Source: Ferruginibacter sp. (lineage in GTDB: Bacteria; Bacteroidota; Bacteroidia; Chitinophagales; Chitinophagaceae). From it: a stretch of 61,423 nucleotides of DNA. The notes beneath the pieces are model-generated. The model searched no databases and was not told the origin of the DNA. It saw only the letters and a list, made by a program, of their open reading frames with translations. The translations under genes and the position numbers were made by a program. Positions 9,642 to 19,426 of this stretch are shown here, piece by piece. Where the stretch lies: the NCBI GenBank assembly GCA_025352695.1, contig JANXSK010000141.1, forward strand, positions 1 through 61,423. The letters are read 5' to 3'. Positions within the stretch are counted from its first letter, which is position 1. The number at the start of each line of letters is the position of its first letter.

Positions 9642-9851
9642 CCTACGCATTGGTGTACCTTCCCAGCAATACCTCCTCCAAAGCCTGTATATGAGTAAGG
9701 AACTTTTCGTTTTACAAAGCTCCCTTTCATGGTGCCGATTCCTGCAACTTCTGCTGGTTATAAATTTAAAATAATTTGTGCAGAAACATCGCCGGGGAAG
9801 TTTTATGAAGGAGAAATCGGAGTTAAGGAAGTTTTTTATTTTGTTAAGTAA
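9642..9851 (+). pseudogene. Degraded gene tail, copy A
   Basis: The plus strand reads a coding-like tail after an in-frame TAA at 9696: GTFRFTKLPFMVPIPATS, then AGYKFKIICAETSPGKFYEG and EIGVKEVFYFVK with a stop at 9849-9851. Another coding-like stretch in the same frame precedes that stop (CCT codon at 9642 onward). No start codon or upstream body is present. The family is not recognised. A diverged second copy lies at 10701-10800, so this is probably a fragment of a duplicated and lost gene. A minus-strand frame at 9633-9941 is its antisense shadow. Confidence 0.5.
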
Positions 9852-9953
9852 CACCAAGGGCAAAAGAAAGTTTAGTGAAACGACTTTCGCTAAACTTCTT
9901 TCTAAATCAACAATGTAATAGGTTACAGACGATTTTATCAACTATTTTTCAAA

Positions 9954-10184
9954 CTATACCCTTTTTACTTTTTTAAAATTTCTGTATACAGTTATTATTA
10001 GTACGGGCATCGTAATTGTAAACGCCCAATACCATTGTTCATCCACTAGATAGGCCGTTTTTAAAATAATTACATTCAAAAATAAAAAGATTAAAAATGT
10101 CAGTTGATTAATAGAAACTTCTTGTTCGCTTTGAGATCTATCAATTGATTTTATCTGATGCATAAAATATATTTTGCGTAACAT
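9954..10184 (-). CDS. Small predicted membrane protein
   Basis: 76 residues (MLRKIYFMHQIKS start; MHQIKS at residue 8 is an alternative). A polar N-terminus is followed by two hydrophobic segments, LTFLIFLFLNVIILKTAYLV and WAFTITMPVLIITVYRNF, then a basic tail (KKVKRV), giving a two-helix membrane protein with positive C-terminus. No family recognised. It lies between two copies of a dead gene tail, so it may belong to the same degraded region. Confidence 0.45.
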   Translation of the reverse strand: MLRKIYFMHQIKSIDRSQSEQEVSINQLTFLIFLFLNVIILKTAYLVDEQWYWAFTITMPVLIITVYRNFKKVKRV

Positions 10185-11010
10185 TTTACAGGAAAGCTAA
10201 ACTTTTAACTGTCTATGAAATTAATAGCAGCTGTAGTTGATAGCCTCCTGATATTTATTACAGGTTTAAAATATTGAAATTTTAGTGTTACTATGTCAGG
10301 TATTGCAAACCTTAATTTCTGGTATTTTCTTTTGCACTAATATTGGTATCTATAAAAAAATACCGATTAGTTTTTAGAAAGCAATCTCGATAGAAATATA
10401 CGCAGCACATTATTGCATAGCTAACACAACACTAAAATAAAAATGAAAAAATAAATAGAGAAACCCCTTTGCCGGTGAAAACTTGCTAAGCAGGGGAAAA
10501 AGTTTTAAAGGCCTTGTAGGAAGAAAAATAATATAACTCAGAAACAAAAGGTAAAAATTCTGTGAATGAGCAGGTATAAAAATCTCTTGTGTCAAGTATA
10601 AGAAAATACTGACGGATTGAAACTAGCCAATATAAAATAACACCTTTCATAATTCGAATTTAAACAAAAAATATTTGCCGTTCTAAAATTTATTTTTCAT
10701 GTCAGGAGTCCTGTAACTTCTGCTGGTTATAAGTTTAAAATAATTTGCGCAGAGGCATCACTTTAGAAATTTTATAAAGGAAGAAGCGGAGTGGAAAAAA
10801 GTAATAAAAGAAAAAAATTTGGGTGATGAAAACCACACCCAGTAAGGAAGCAAAATCGACCTTCTTTACATCGTGACAGGTTTTATTGATGTACTGTATT
10901 CAACGTCGGAGTTTTACCAAAGTAGCCAAATTATTTTTAGTATATGCTATAAAAAAAACGCCGGTAAGGTAAATGTTGCCTTCAATACGAAGCATTGTTC
11001 AGCGCAAAAA
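10185..11010. other. Intergenic stretch, 826 bp, with gene-tail copy B
   Basis: No intact gene was recognised. It holds the degraded copy B (10701-10800) and lies downstream of lutC, the last gene of the rhamnose operon. A 61-codon minus-strand frame at 10410-10595 has no recognisable features and was not called. Confidence 0.5.
10701..10800 (+). pseudogene. Degraded gene tail, copy B
   Basis: The frame reads VRSPVTSAGYKFKIICAEAS, then L, an in-frame TAG at 10764, then KFYKGRSGVEK. This matches the tail at 9741-9830 residue by residue, by eye roughly three quarters identical in DNA over about 90 bases. It has more damage than copy A. No start or body remains. Confidence 0.5.
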
Positions 11011-11604
11011 TTAATCCACTGTATTTAAAATAAAGATCGTCATTGTTTTTGGGCCGTGTGCACCCAATACCAGCGACTGTTCTATATCTGCAGTTTTGGA
11101 TGGCCCGGCAATAAAAGTTCCAAAACCATAGGATGTACCTGCAATTTTATCATAGGCTTCCTGCAAAGTAGCAACAATATCTTGTTTGTTAATAACAGCC
11201 ACGAGGTGCTGACAAATAAAGGGTAAAACTCTTTCCTGCAGTATGGCTTCTGTTACCCAAACCGCTCCATTTTCAGCTACTCCAAAATGAGCGTTGATGA
11301 TGGCTATATCTACATTATCCAGTTTATGCGGATCATCGTTTTGAGTATATATTTCTGCATACTCAGCAAATGCATTCACAACAGTAATAATTCTTCCTGC
11401 ATCTTTAAACTGTATTTTCAATGCCTCGATGATGGCCGCAATATTATTTACTTCCTGCACAGTTCCGCCAATGGACTGCAATACCATTTTATATTTCTCC
11501 ACCACATTTGTAAAGGGTTGCGTAAAATATTCAATATGCGGCATGGGGGTTAATGCTGGCTGGTTATTTTTTATGGCCGATAATATCTTTTCTCTGCTAC
11601 TCAT
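11011..11604 (-). CDS. lutC: LutC-type LUD-domain protein, lactate utilisation
   Basis: 197 residues, the usual size for a LutC/YkgG LUD-domain protein. Typical features are the short N-terminal helix (MSSREKILSAIKNNQ), NAHFGVAENGAVWVTE in the core and the C-terminal SYGFGTFIAGPSKTADIEQSLVLGAHGPKTM, which is the family signature. With LutA and LutB it forms the iron-sulfur L-lactate oxidase complex known from Bacillus subtilis, which makes pyruvate. Its start is 15 bp after the lutB stop. Last gene of the rhamnose operon. Confidence 0.9.
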   Translation of the reverse strand: MSSREKILSAIKNNQPALTPMPHIEYFTQPFTNVVEKYKMVLQSIGGTVQEVNNIAAIIEALKIQFKDAGRIITVVNAFAEYAEIYTQNDDPHKLDNVDIAIINAHFGVAENGAVWVTEAILQERVLPFICQHLVAVINKQDIVATLQEAYDKIAGTSYGFGTFIAGPSKTADIEQSLVLGAHGPKTMTIFILNTVD

Positions 11605-11619
11605 TGATAAGGATAAAAT

Positions 11620-12993
11620 TTATTTTCTGTTTTTTGCATACCATTCTCCAAAAGATTGTTTGGGCGATGAAGGCAAATCCCTTTGCTTATACCAGGGATT
11701 GAATTTATTATTTACCATAAAAGGGAGATTTTTAATCACCCATCTGCCCAACTTGCCTGCAAGTTTATAGATACCAGGACTAGATAATGTTACAGCCATA
11801 CCTTTCATCGCTATTTTTTTAGCCGTTGGGGCATAACCTTCCTTTACCAATACCTGTCGCCATTTGTATAACTGCTGGTGAATATCAATTTTTACCGGAC
11901 ACACATTGGTGCAGGAACCACATAAGGTAGAAGCAAACGGCAGATCTGCATATTGCTTCATATCAAGATTGGGCGCCAGTATAGAACCGATTGGCCCTGC
12001 AATAGCAGTATGATAACTATGTCCGCCGCTGCGTCTGTAAACCGGACAGGTATTGAAGCATGCCGCACACCGAATACACTTTAAGGAGCTGCGAAAATCA
12101 TCTCTTCCCAATTGGCGGCTTCTGCCATTATCAACAATTACAATGTGTAACTGCTGCCCTTTTCGGGGTTGTTTAAAATGACTGCTATAAGTAGTAATAG
12201 GCTGTCCAGTAGCACTTCTTGTAAGAATACGCAGGAATACGCCAAGGTGTTTTTGAAGGGGTATAATTTTTTCTATTCCCATACAGGCAATGTGTACATC
12301 TGCCAGGTGAGCACCCATATCGGCGTTGCCTTCATTGGTGCAAACTACAAATTCGCCGGTTTCTGCAATTGCAAAATTTACACCGGTAATGGCTGCACGG
12401 CGGGTTAAAAATTTTTCTCTTAAATGGTCTCTTGCTGCTGCTGTTAAAAATTGGGGATCAGCATTTCCTTTTGGTGTGCCAAGGTATTGATGAAACAATT
12501 CGCCAATTTCTTCTTTCTTCCAGTGGATACAGGGTAATACAATATGGCTTGGCGCTTCATCTGCTAGTTGTACAATTCGCTCTCCTAAATCTGTATCTAC
12601 CACATCAATACCTACCTGTTTTAAATAATCATTCAAATGACATTCTTCTGTGAGCATAGATTTGCTTTTCACAATTCTTGATATCTCATTTTGTTGCAAT
12701 ATGGAATGTATAAGTTGGTTATGTTCATTATCATCCGCAGCCCAATGAACGGTAATACCATTTTGTTGTGCATTCTTTTCAAACTGCAGCAAGTATGCAT
12801 TTAAGTTAGAGAGGACATTGTTTTTTATTTGAGAGGCTGTTTCTCTTAATGCTTCCCACTCTGGCAAAATGTGTACGGCCTTATCCCGTTTTTGGCGAAC
12901 GAACCACAATGTTTCATCATGCCAGTTAACCCTTGGTTCATCTACATTAAATGTAGCTGCAAGTGTTGCATGATCTTTGTTATTATGTTGCAT
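11620..12993 (-). CDS. lutB: LutB-type iron-sulfur protein, lactate utilisation
   Basis: 457 residues with an N-terminal LUD-type domain (family motif AETGEFVVCTNEGNADMGAH at about 210-229) and a C-terminal dicluster ferredoxin domain: C306-x2-C309-x2-C312-x3-C316-P, then C358-x2-C361-x3-C365-P. These are the ligands for two [4Fe-4S] clusters that pass electrons from lactate. The order here is lutA, a 346-bp gap, lutB, lutC. The gap before lutB is unusual for an operon and has no recognised gene. Confidence 0.93.
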   Translation of the reverse strand: MQHNNKDHATLAATFNVDEPRVNWHDETLWFVRQKRDKAVHILPEWEALRETASQIKNNVLSNLNAYLLQFEKNAQQNGITVHWAADDNEHNQLIHSILQQNEISRIVKSKSMLTEECHLNDYLKQVGIDVVDTDLGERIVQLADEAPSHIVLPCIHWKKEEIGELFHQYLGTPKGNADPQFLTAAARDHLREKFLTRRAAITGVNFAIAETGEFVVCTNEGNADMGAHLADVHIACMGIEKIIPLQKHLGVFLRILTRSATGQPITTYSSHFKQPRKGQQLHIVIVDNGRSRQLGRDDFRSSLKCIRCAACFNTCPVYRRSGGHSYHTAIAGPIGSILAPNLDMKQYADLPFASTLCGSCTNVCPVKIDIHQQLYKWRQVLVKEGYAPTAKKIAMKGMAVTLSSPGIYKLAGKLGRWVIKNLPFMVNNKFNPWYKQRDLPSSPKQSFGEWYAKNRK

Positions 12994-13339
12994 TTATAGC
13001 TTTGTTTAGGCGTAATTGATCTTGCGTTTTTTCACCGCACCCTACTTTGGAAGAGAGCGGTACTTCTGTACCTTAATAAAGAGCTCTTCTTCCATTGCTT
13101 CGTTTGTTAATTAATAAAAAACAGTTTTGTGGCTATTCGCTATTGGCTGCTTTATAATTATTATTCAATATTATCATTTTTCTCAGAGCCTGCATTTCTT
13201 TGTTCCTCAATGCTAATATGTACAAGCGTGCGACGCCACTACTGCTTCACAAAATAGCTACTGCCCGGTACAAAAATATTTAATTATCATTCGATATTCA
13301 TAACTAAGCCAACACTCCTAACTTATAACTTATAACTAA
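12994..13339. other. Gap of 346 bp between lutA and lutB
   Basis: No ORF was recognised. Near lutA there is a short tandem repeat of TTATAAC units (about 13320-13340). It may hold an internal promoter for lutBC, but no consensus promoter was identified. Confidence 0.4.
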
Positions 13340-14074
13340 CTAAACCCCGTTCAATATCTCCGCAATGTGCTTAACCTGAACGGTACTTTTTTGTCTTTTT
13401 AAAATACCTTCCATATGCATAAGACAACTCATATCTGCGGCGGTTATAAACTCGGCCCCATTGTGCAAATGGTCTGCTACTCTATCTTTTCCCATCTTTG
13501 CACTTACCGCTTCTTCTGTCACACAAAATGTTCCTCCAAATCCACAACATTCATCCGGTCTGTTTAATTCAATCAATTCGAGCCCTTTTACCAGTTGCAA
13601 TAGTTTGCCTGGCTTGGAAAAAGGAGCTGCTACCAACTCACTCATCTGCGCTATTTTTAATCCCCGCTGACCATGACAACTCTGGTGCATGCCAACTTTA
13701 TAAGGAAATGTTGCCTCCAGTTTTTCAACTTTCAACACATCCACCATAAACTCTGTTAGCTCATATACTTTTTTTCGAATTTTAATTGCAGTGGCTTCGT
13801 TGTGTTCATCGTGCAAATGCTCTTTGATGTGGAGGGTACAACTTCCCGATGGACAAACGATGTAATCGAACGCAGCAAAGTTTTTTATAAAAAGTTCATT
13901 GCAACCTTTTGTAAGCGGTTCAAAACCTGAGTTTGCCATTGGCTGACCGCAACAGGTTTGGTTGGCCGGATATACAACCGCCACACCAAGCTTCTCCAGC
14001 ACTTGCAATGTTGCGATGGCAACCTGCGGATAAAACTGATCAACATAACAGGGTATAAAAAGACCTACGGTCAT
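13340..14074 (-). CDS. lutA: LutA-type cysteine-rich (CCG) oxidoreductase, lactate utilisation
   Basis: 244 residues with two CCG-domain motifs: C41-C42-G (NQTCCGQPMANSG) and C176-C177-G (DECCGFGGTFCV), separated by YIVCPSGSCTLHIK. These cysteines bind a [4Fe-4S] cluster in heterodisulfide-reductase-like proteins. It overlaps the kinase stop by 4 bp (ATGA, 14071-14074), which points to translational coupling with the sugar kinase. It is the first Lut subunit; the operon has no lactate permease, consistent with lactate made inside the cell. Confidence 0.93.
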   Translation of the reverse strand: MTVGLFIPCYVDQFYPQVAIATLQVLEKLGVAVVYPANQTCCGQPMANSGFEPLTKGCNELFIKNFAAFDYIVCPSGSCTLHIKEHLHDEHNEATAIKIRKKVYELTEFMVDVLKVEKLEATFPYKVGMHQSCHGQRGLKIAQMSELVAAPFSKPGKLLQLVKGLELIELNRPDECCGFGGTFCVTEEAVSAKMGKDRVADHLHNGAEFITAADMSCLMHMEGILKRQKSTVQVKHIAEILNGV

Positions 14075-15456
14075 AAATGAGTTTCTTTTGAAAATGTATA
14101 CAATTTTAGTTCAATTATATCGGATGGCAATGGCTTGCTGTTCCAATGCTGGTGCATAGCAAGTGCGGCACCTAAAGCCGAAGCCTGCGCTACCGCAGCA
14201 GCGTACACTTCAATACCAGCAAATGCCTGCGCCAATAAATGCATATAAATAAGATTTTGACTAAATCCTCCATCAACAAAAATTCTTTTAACAGCAGTAC
14301 CAGTTAAAACAAGTTTTGTAGATTTGATTTGCTGTTCAATTATATCTGTAATTAATTGATGATAGGCTGCCTCATAACTTACAAATACATTTAAATTCCT
14401 TTTGGTAAAATTTGACTGCTGCACCATGGCACCTGCCACTTGACTTGTCATTATTTTTTTTACAGTTTTTACTTGATTGCAAAGCTGCGGATTAAATAAA
14501 ACCGTAGCAAAGTAATTTTGTGGTTTATTAAAATGATCTGCTAATAGTTTTGTTTGCTGTTCGTGTTCGTAACCAGCAAATAAGCGGGAAGCTTTTACCG
14601 GCTTGCCTAAATAAGAAAGGAAACACAAACTATCCTGGTGAAGTTCGTAATCAGTTAAAGGAGTATGATTAAAAGGATTTAGACTAATGCACCAGGTACC
14701 GGTGGATAATAAAATAAATGGCTCCTTAAATGCTGCCAGGTAAGGTATTAATGCTGCAGAACTATCATGTAAACCAACACCCACGGGAACAGTTTCGTTT
14801 ACATAACCTGCTATCGCCTCACAGTTAAGCATGGGTGCTAATTTGGTATCGATACCTTCTTTTTTAACCCAACGATGGTATTGGTTAATTTTAAAATCCC
14901 ACAAATTTGTATGGCAACCAATGCTGGTAATATCAGAATATAATTTATTGGTAAGAATAAAACTTAAATATTGCGGCAGGTGAAGTGCATATTTAATTCG
15001 ATTAAATTCTACAGATTTTTGGTATTTTAAACGGTACAATTGCATCCCCGAATTAAGGTTACCCAATACAGGTGAAGCTGTTTGTTTGGCAACCTTACTT
15101 TCTCCGCCATATGTATCATAAAATTGTTTTTGTAATAGAGGCGGATATGGTTTTAGATAATTGTACAAAGGAAGAAAAACTTTCAGTGCATCATCGAGGT
15201 AAACAAAACTAGCTCCATAACCAGAGAAGTTTACAGTTTGTACTGTAAAGTTTTCGTTGTGCAGTATGTTGTTAAAAGAATCTTTTACCCACTGTGTTAA
15301 AGCCTCCACATCTTCGCAAAGAAAACCTTCTTCATCTGTTGTTTCTGCAAACTGCTGGCTCAGTTCATGCACAAGCTTATATTGTTCATTGAATAACAAT
15401 AATTTTTTATTGGTTTTACCTACATCGAAAATGGCTATTACATTTTGTTTGCTCAT
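14071..15456 (-). CDS. rhaB: FGGY-family carbohydrate kinase, probable L-rhamnulokinase
   Basis: 461 residues of the FGGY fold: N-terminal phosphate loop VIAIFDVGKTNKKLLLFN, VGVGLHDSSAALIPYL, STGTWCISL and the C-terminal ATP site FVDGGFSQNLIYMHLLAQ. The STGTWCISLNPFN motif and operon context (RhaI, RhaM, RhaEW, RhaT) favour L-rhamnulose as substrate, giving L-rhamnulose 1-phosphate, although the protein belongs to a divergent branch of the family. It ends inside the lutA start (4-bp overlap). A strong candidate RhaB analogue rather than a proven orthologue. Confidence 0.82.
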   Translation of the reverse strand: MSKQNVIAIFDVGKTNKKLLLFNEQYKLVHELSQQFAETTDEEGFLCEDVEALTQWVKDSFNNILHNENFTVQTVNFSGYGASFVYLDDALKVFLPLYNYLKPYPPLLQKQFYDTYGGESKVAKQTASPVLGNLNSGMQLYRLKYQKSVEFNRIKYALHLPQYLSFILTNKLYSDITSIGCHTNLWDFKINQYHRWVKKEGIDTKLAPMLNCEAIAGYVNETVPVGVGLHDSSAALIPYLAAFKEPFILLSTGTWCISLNPFNHTPLTDYELHQDSLCFLSYLGKPVKASRLFAGYEHEQQTKLLADHFNKPQNYFATVLFNPQLCNQVKTVKKIMTSQVAGAMVQQSNFTKRNLNVFVSYEAAYHQLITDIIEQQIKSTKLVLTGTAVKRIFVDGGFSQNLIYMHLLAQAFAGIEVYAAAVAQASALGAALAMHQHWNSKPLPSDIIELKLYTFSKETHL

Positions 15457-15569
15457 GACTTCCTCAATATCTATTTAATCATTTGATGAAAGGTACAAGA
15501 TTAACCTGCGTTGGCGAACACCGCTATCGTTTTTTATTTCCATAAAATAAAAAGGGAAAAGTAACTTTT

Positions 15570-16844
15570 TTACAATCCCGTTGCCACGGTCTTCAATCCC
15601 CGTTGCTTAATCAATGTCTCTCTTATTTTTTCATTTCTATAAACACCCAGCGGATTCAATGCTGCGCCGCTTCTTAACCTTGCTTCAGCAACCAATGCAC
15701 GGGTATCGGTGCGAAAAGCCTGCTGCAATATTTCCTGTGCTGTTACTACATCATTGTTGTTTTGCGCCTCTTGCAGTTTTGTTCTATCAACCAGTAATGC
15801 CTGTGCATATGTAATCATGATGGCTTCTACGGATTGCAACAAATCTTCTAAAGGATCCTTTACATTGTGCGATGCATCAATCATCCAGCCAATACCATTT
15901 GCATGGTTCATGCCTTTGGCATCCATACCTTCAACGAGTTCGTTAAAAATTAAAAAGAGCTGGTATGGTTTGATGCTACCCACCGTTAAATCATCATCGC
16001 CGTATTTTGAATCATTAAAATGGAAGCCGCCTAATTTACCTTCCATCAACAACAGCGAAACAATTTGCTCAATATTGGCATTTGGCAAATGATGCCCCAG
16101 ATCAACCAGCGTAAATGCCTTTGGCCCAAGCTTATTTACGTAAGTAAATGATTGTCCCCAATCCCCCACTGTGGTAGAATAAAAATTGGGTTCGAAAGCC
16201 TTATATTCTAAAAACATTTTCCAGTCATTGGGCAAGGCTGCATAAATTTCTTCCAGGCTTTCCAATGTATTTTGAAAAGCAGTTCTAAAATTTAACTGGC
16301 CGGGAAAACAACTACCATCGCTTAGCCAAACGGTTAATGATTGCGAACCCAATGCGACTCCATATTTTATTACTTCAATATTGTGTTCGATGGCCTGCTT
16401 GCGGATGGCTTTGTTTACATTTTGCAGCGAGCCATATTTATAACTTAGTTGCTGTCCCGGCTGGTCTTGAAACGTATTGGAGTTCATGGCATCAAATAGT
16501 AAACCATGTTGTGCTGCCAATACTTTTATATGCGCTGCATTATCGGGTATGTCCCATGGAATATGCAAAGAGATGGCGCCGCTTGAATTATTTAGCGCAT
16601 GAAGTAAACCAATGTCTTCAATTTTTTCTTCCAGGTTACGAGGTTCGCCGCCACCGGGAAAACGACCAAAGCGTGTGCCGCCTGTACCCAATGCCCAGCT
16701 TGGAATAGCTACCTGAAAATCAGTTAATTTTTTAATAATTGCTTCTGTGTTATTTACATCAGTTTTAATAAAATCAAACCTGCGTTGGTGATCTTTTAAT
16801 GCCGTCTCGTTGTGTTGATCGAGTTTATATTTTTCAAATAACAT
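15570..16844 (-). CDS. rhaI: L-rhamnose isomerase, RhaI type (TIM-barrel)
   Basis: 424 residues, xylose-isomerase-like TIM barrel distinct from E. coli RhaA. Visible are GTGGTRFGRFPGGGEPRN near the N-terminus, EYKAFEPNFYSTTVGDWG in the core, LVDLGHHLPNANIEQ with the metal-site Asp/His and GGFHFNDSKYGDDDLTVGS. These motifs fit the RhaI branch, which interconverts L-rhamnose and L-rhamnulose. It lies 9 bp after RhaM and ahead of the kinase, as expected for the pathway. Confidence 0.9.
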   Translation of the reverse strand: MLFEKYKLDQHNETALKDHQRRFDFIKTDVNNTEAIIKKLTDFQVAIPSWALGTGGTRFGRFPGGGEPRNLEEKIEDIGLLHALNNSSGAISLHIPWDIPDNAAHIKVLAAQHGLLFDAMNSNTFQDQPGQQLSYKYGSLQNVNKAIRKQAIEHNIEVIKYGVALGSQSLTVWLSDGSCFPGQLNFRTAFQNTLESLEEIYAALPNDWKMFLEYKAFEPNFYSTTVGDWGQSFTYVNKLGPKAFTLVDLGHHLPNANIEQIVSLLLMEGKLGGFHFNDSKYGDDDLTVGSIKPYQLFLIFNELVEGMDAKGMNHANGIGWMIDASHNVKDPLEDLLQSVEAIMITYAQALLVDRTKLQEAQNNNDVVTAQEILQQAFRTDTRALVAEARLRSGAALNPLGVYRNEKIRETLIKQRGLKTVATGL

Positions 16845-16853
16845 AGCTATCTT

Positions 16854-17168
16854 TTATGGTAAATAAAATACTTCCTTTAAACTAATACTAACGGGTGAGT
16901 TATCCGCTGTTGTTTCCATGATATCCTTCATGTGAGCCCACCATTTTTGCATTACCGGATGTTGTGGTAACGTATCCAATTGGGTTGCATCATCAATAGT
17001 AAAATAGCCAAACAAGTCGTTGGTTTCTTCGGCTAAAAAAATGGAATAATCCCGCAAGCCCGTCTGCTTTAACAATGTTTGTAGTTCAGGCCACAAGTTA
17101 TTGTGGCGACGTTGGTATTCTTCCTCGTAACCTTTAAAGAGTTTCATTTTAAATGCTACACGTTGCAT
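16854..17168 (-). CDS. rhaM: L-rhamnose mutarotase
   Basis: 104 residues, the exact size of RhaM. Family motifs are EEEYQRRHNNLWPEL with the conserved catalytic-site His, the RDYSIFLAEETNDLFGYF strand and MQKWWAHMKDIMET. It interconverts alpha- and beta-L-rhamnose so that the isomerase receives the right anomer. It is tightly packed between rhaEW (115 bp upstream) and rhaI (9 bp downstream). Confidence 0.95.
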   Translation of the reverse strand: MQRVAFKMKLFKGYEEEYQRRHNNLWPELQTLLKQTGLRDYSIFLAEETNDLFGYFTIDDATQLDTLPQHPVMQKWWAHMKDIMETTADNSPVSISLKEVFYLP

Positions 17169-17282
17169 ACTATCCTGTACTTATTTATCAATTGATAATT
17201 AAAACAATTACACGCTATTCAACTATTAAAAAATACGAATGAATCCGCTTTCAAAATTCATTCAATCCGCTACAATTAGTGG

Positions 17283-19400
17283 TTATCTTAAAAATCCTGC
17301 TGCCACCCCCCCATCCACATTTAAGGCATTGCCTGTTGATTTGTTTAATAATCCACCTACAAAAGCAAAGCACGCATTGGCAATATCAGCCGGCAAAATA
17401 GTCTCGTTCAGCAACGTACGTTTGGCATAATAGGCTGGCAATTCTGCAACTGTAACACCATAAGCTTTGGCACGACCTTCCGCCCATCCTCCTGCCCAGA
17501 TATTACTGTCTGCAATAACTGCATCAGGGTTCACTGTATTCACCCTAATTTTATCGCCCCCCAATTCGGCAGCCAATAAACGGCTCATGTGTGCCTGCGC
17601 TGCTTTGGCAGAACCATAGCCTGCATTGTTTGGTCCCGATACTACGGCGTTTTTAGAAACGATGTTAATAATGTCACCGCCAATGGCTTGCTTGCGCATG
17701 ATTTCTGTACCGGCTTTTGAAACAAGAAACTGTCCTTTTACCAAAATATTATACAGCTTATCCCAATCTTCAATACTATGATCCGTAATGGATTTTGAAA
17801 TACTGATACCGGCATTGTTTACAATAATATCAACCCCACCAAATGCCAATGCGGTGGCAGTAAATGCTTTTTCAATGGTGGCATTATCAGTTACATCCAG
17901 CGAGGTTGCTGCCGCAGTATCTCTTCCAAACAATTTTTGAAATTCTTCCATTGCACTTTGCAAACGCTCCTCATTGATATCATTGATGATCACACAGGCA
18001 CCTTCTTCTGCAAACTTTTTGGCAATGGCTTTACCAATACCTCCGGCGCTTCCTGTCACCAGGGCAATCCTACCTGTCAATGCCTTTGGTTTAGGCATTC
18101 GTTGCAGTTTGGCTTCTTCCAATAACCAGTATTCTATGTTGAAAGCTTCCTGCCGTGGTAAGGAGGTGTACGCACTCACGGCTTCTGCCCCACGCATTAC
18201 GTTGATGGCATTGATGTAAAATTCAGACGCCACACGGGTGGTCTGTTTGTCTTTTGCAAAACTAAACATACCAACGCCGGGGTACAAAATAATTACCGGA
18301 TTCGCATCCCGTATAGCAGGACTATTGGGATGTTTACAGGTGTTATAATAATCAGCATACATATTTCGGTATGCTTCAAATAAAGGTCCTATTTTATCTT
18401 TAATGGCGGCCGTATTGGTTACGTCTTCCGCTGTATCCAAATTTAATACAAGCGGAGAAATTTTTGTTCTTAAAAAATGATCCGGGCAACTTGTGCCCAG
18501 CGGAGCCAACCGATCCAAATCATTGGAATTGATGAATTGCAATACGCGGTCATCATCCGTAAAATGACCAATCATCTTGGTTTGAGAAGAACAAAAGCCC
18601 CTTAAAATTGGTGCCAGTGCGGCGGCCTTTGCAAGCCTGTCTTCTTTAGGTAAAGAAGCTATTTTTGCACCACCAAATACTGGTCCTCTTTTACCATAGT
18701 TATCTTCTAAATATTGTGCGCAGGTTTCAATTACTTCCAGTGTGTTCATGTAACTTTCGTACGCCGTATCACCCCAGGTAAACAAACCATGAGAACCTAA
18801 CATAATGCCACGAATACCTGGATTTTCATCCAAACATTCTTTCAGCAACAAGCCCAAATCAAAGCCTGGTTTTTGCCATTTCACCCAACCAATCTTTCCG
18901 CCAAACAATTCTTTTGTAATTTGTTTACCATCTTTAGCCGCAGCAATAGCGATGGCTGCATCAGGATGTAAATGATCAATATGTTTAAAAGGCAAAAATC
19001 CATGCAAGGCTGTATCAATAGAAGGTGCTTTTGAAGCCAAATCATAAATACAATGGTTAAACAATTCTACCATCTCATCTTCCTGCTCAATTCCGCGATA
19101 GATATTTTTTAAATTAAGCAACCGATCCATGTGCAAAGCAGCAAGACCATTGCGTTTCATTGTACCAAGGTCGCCGCCACTACCCTTCACCCACATTACT
19201 TCTGTATCTTTTCCTGTCAAAGGATCTTTAGCGATTGCTTTGCAGGAAGTGTTGCCACCACCATAATTTGTCAATCGTAAATCTGCCCCTAACAAATTGG
19301 AACGGTACACCAATAAAGCCACTTCATCACCAGCAAGTGCTGCCGCTTTTACATCATCCCACAGGTAGCTTACATGCTTAAAAGTTGTTGTAATACTCAT
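17283..19400 (-). CDS. rhaEW: Bifunctional L-rhamnulose-1-phosphate aldolase / L-lactaldehyde dehydrogenase
   Basis: 705-residue fusion. Residues ~20-420 are a class II aldolase domain: zinc-ligand motif HIDHLHPDA (His140, His143, His145 region) and GSHGLF (His204). Residues ~440-705 are an SDR domain: TGSAGGIG at 449-456, NNAGIS, and the active site AGYGSAKAAQAH. The first domain cleaves L-rhamnulose 1-phosphate to DHAP and L-lactaldehyde, and the second oxidises the lactaldehyde to L-lactate, so the toxic aldehyde is handed on inside one protein. Such RhaEW fusions are known in several phyla. The next gene upstream is rhaT, 26 bp away; lactate is then a substrate for LutABC in the same operon. 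Confidence 0.94.
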   Translation of the reverse strand: MSITTTFKHVSYLWDDVKAAALAGDEVALLVYRSNLLGADLRLTNYGGGNTSCKAIAKDPLTGKDTEVMWVKGSGGDLGTMKRNGLAALHMDRLLNLKNIYRGIEQEDEMVELFNHCIYDLASKAPSIDTALHGFLPFKHIDHLHPDAAIAIAAAKDGKQITKELFGGKIGWVKWQKPGFDLGLLLKECLDENPGIRGIMLGSHGLFTWGDTAYESYMNTLEVIETCAQYLEDNYGKRGPVFGGAKIASLPKEDRLAKAAALAPILRGFCSSQTKMIGHFTDDDRVLQFINSNDLDRLAPLGTSCPDHFLRTKISPLVLNLDTAEDVTNTAAIKDKIGPLFEAYRNMYADYYNTCKHPNSPAIRDANPVIILYPGVGMFSFAKDKQTTRVASEFYINAINVMRGAEAVSAYTSLPRQEAFNIEYWLLEEAKLQRMPKPKALTGRIALVTGSAGGIGKAIAKKFAEEGACVIINDINEERLQSAMEEFQKLFGRDTAAATSLDVTDNATIEKAFTATALAFGGVDIIVNNAGISISKSITDHSIEDWDKLYNILVKGQFLVSKAGTEIMRKQAIGGDIINIVSKNAVVSGPNNAGYGSAKAAQAHMSRLLAAELGGDKIRVNTVNPDAVIADSNIWAGGWAEGRAKAYGVTVAELPAYYAKRTLLNETILPADIANACFAFVGGLLNKSTGNALNVDGGVAAGFLR

Positions 19401-19426
19401 AATATTTTGTTTTACTTGTTCTGTTA

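Noticed and set aside
9633..9941. 102-codon minus-strand frame
   Set aside because: Antisense shadow of the readable gene tail on the plus strand at 9642-9851.
10410..10595. 61-codon minus-strand frame
   Set aside because: Low complexity Phe/Leu-rich composition with no match; likely random.
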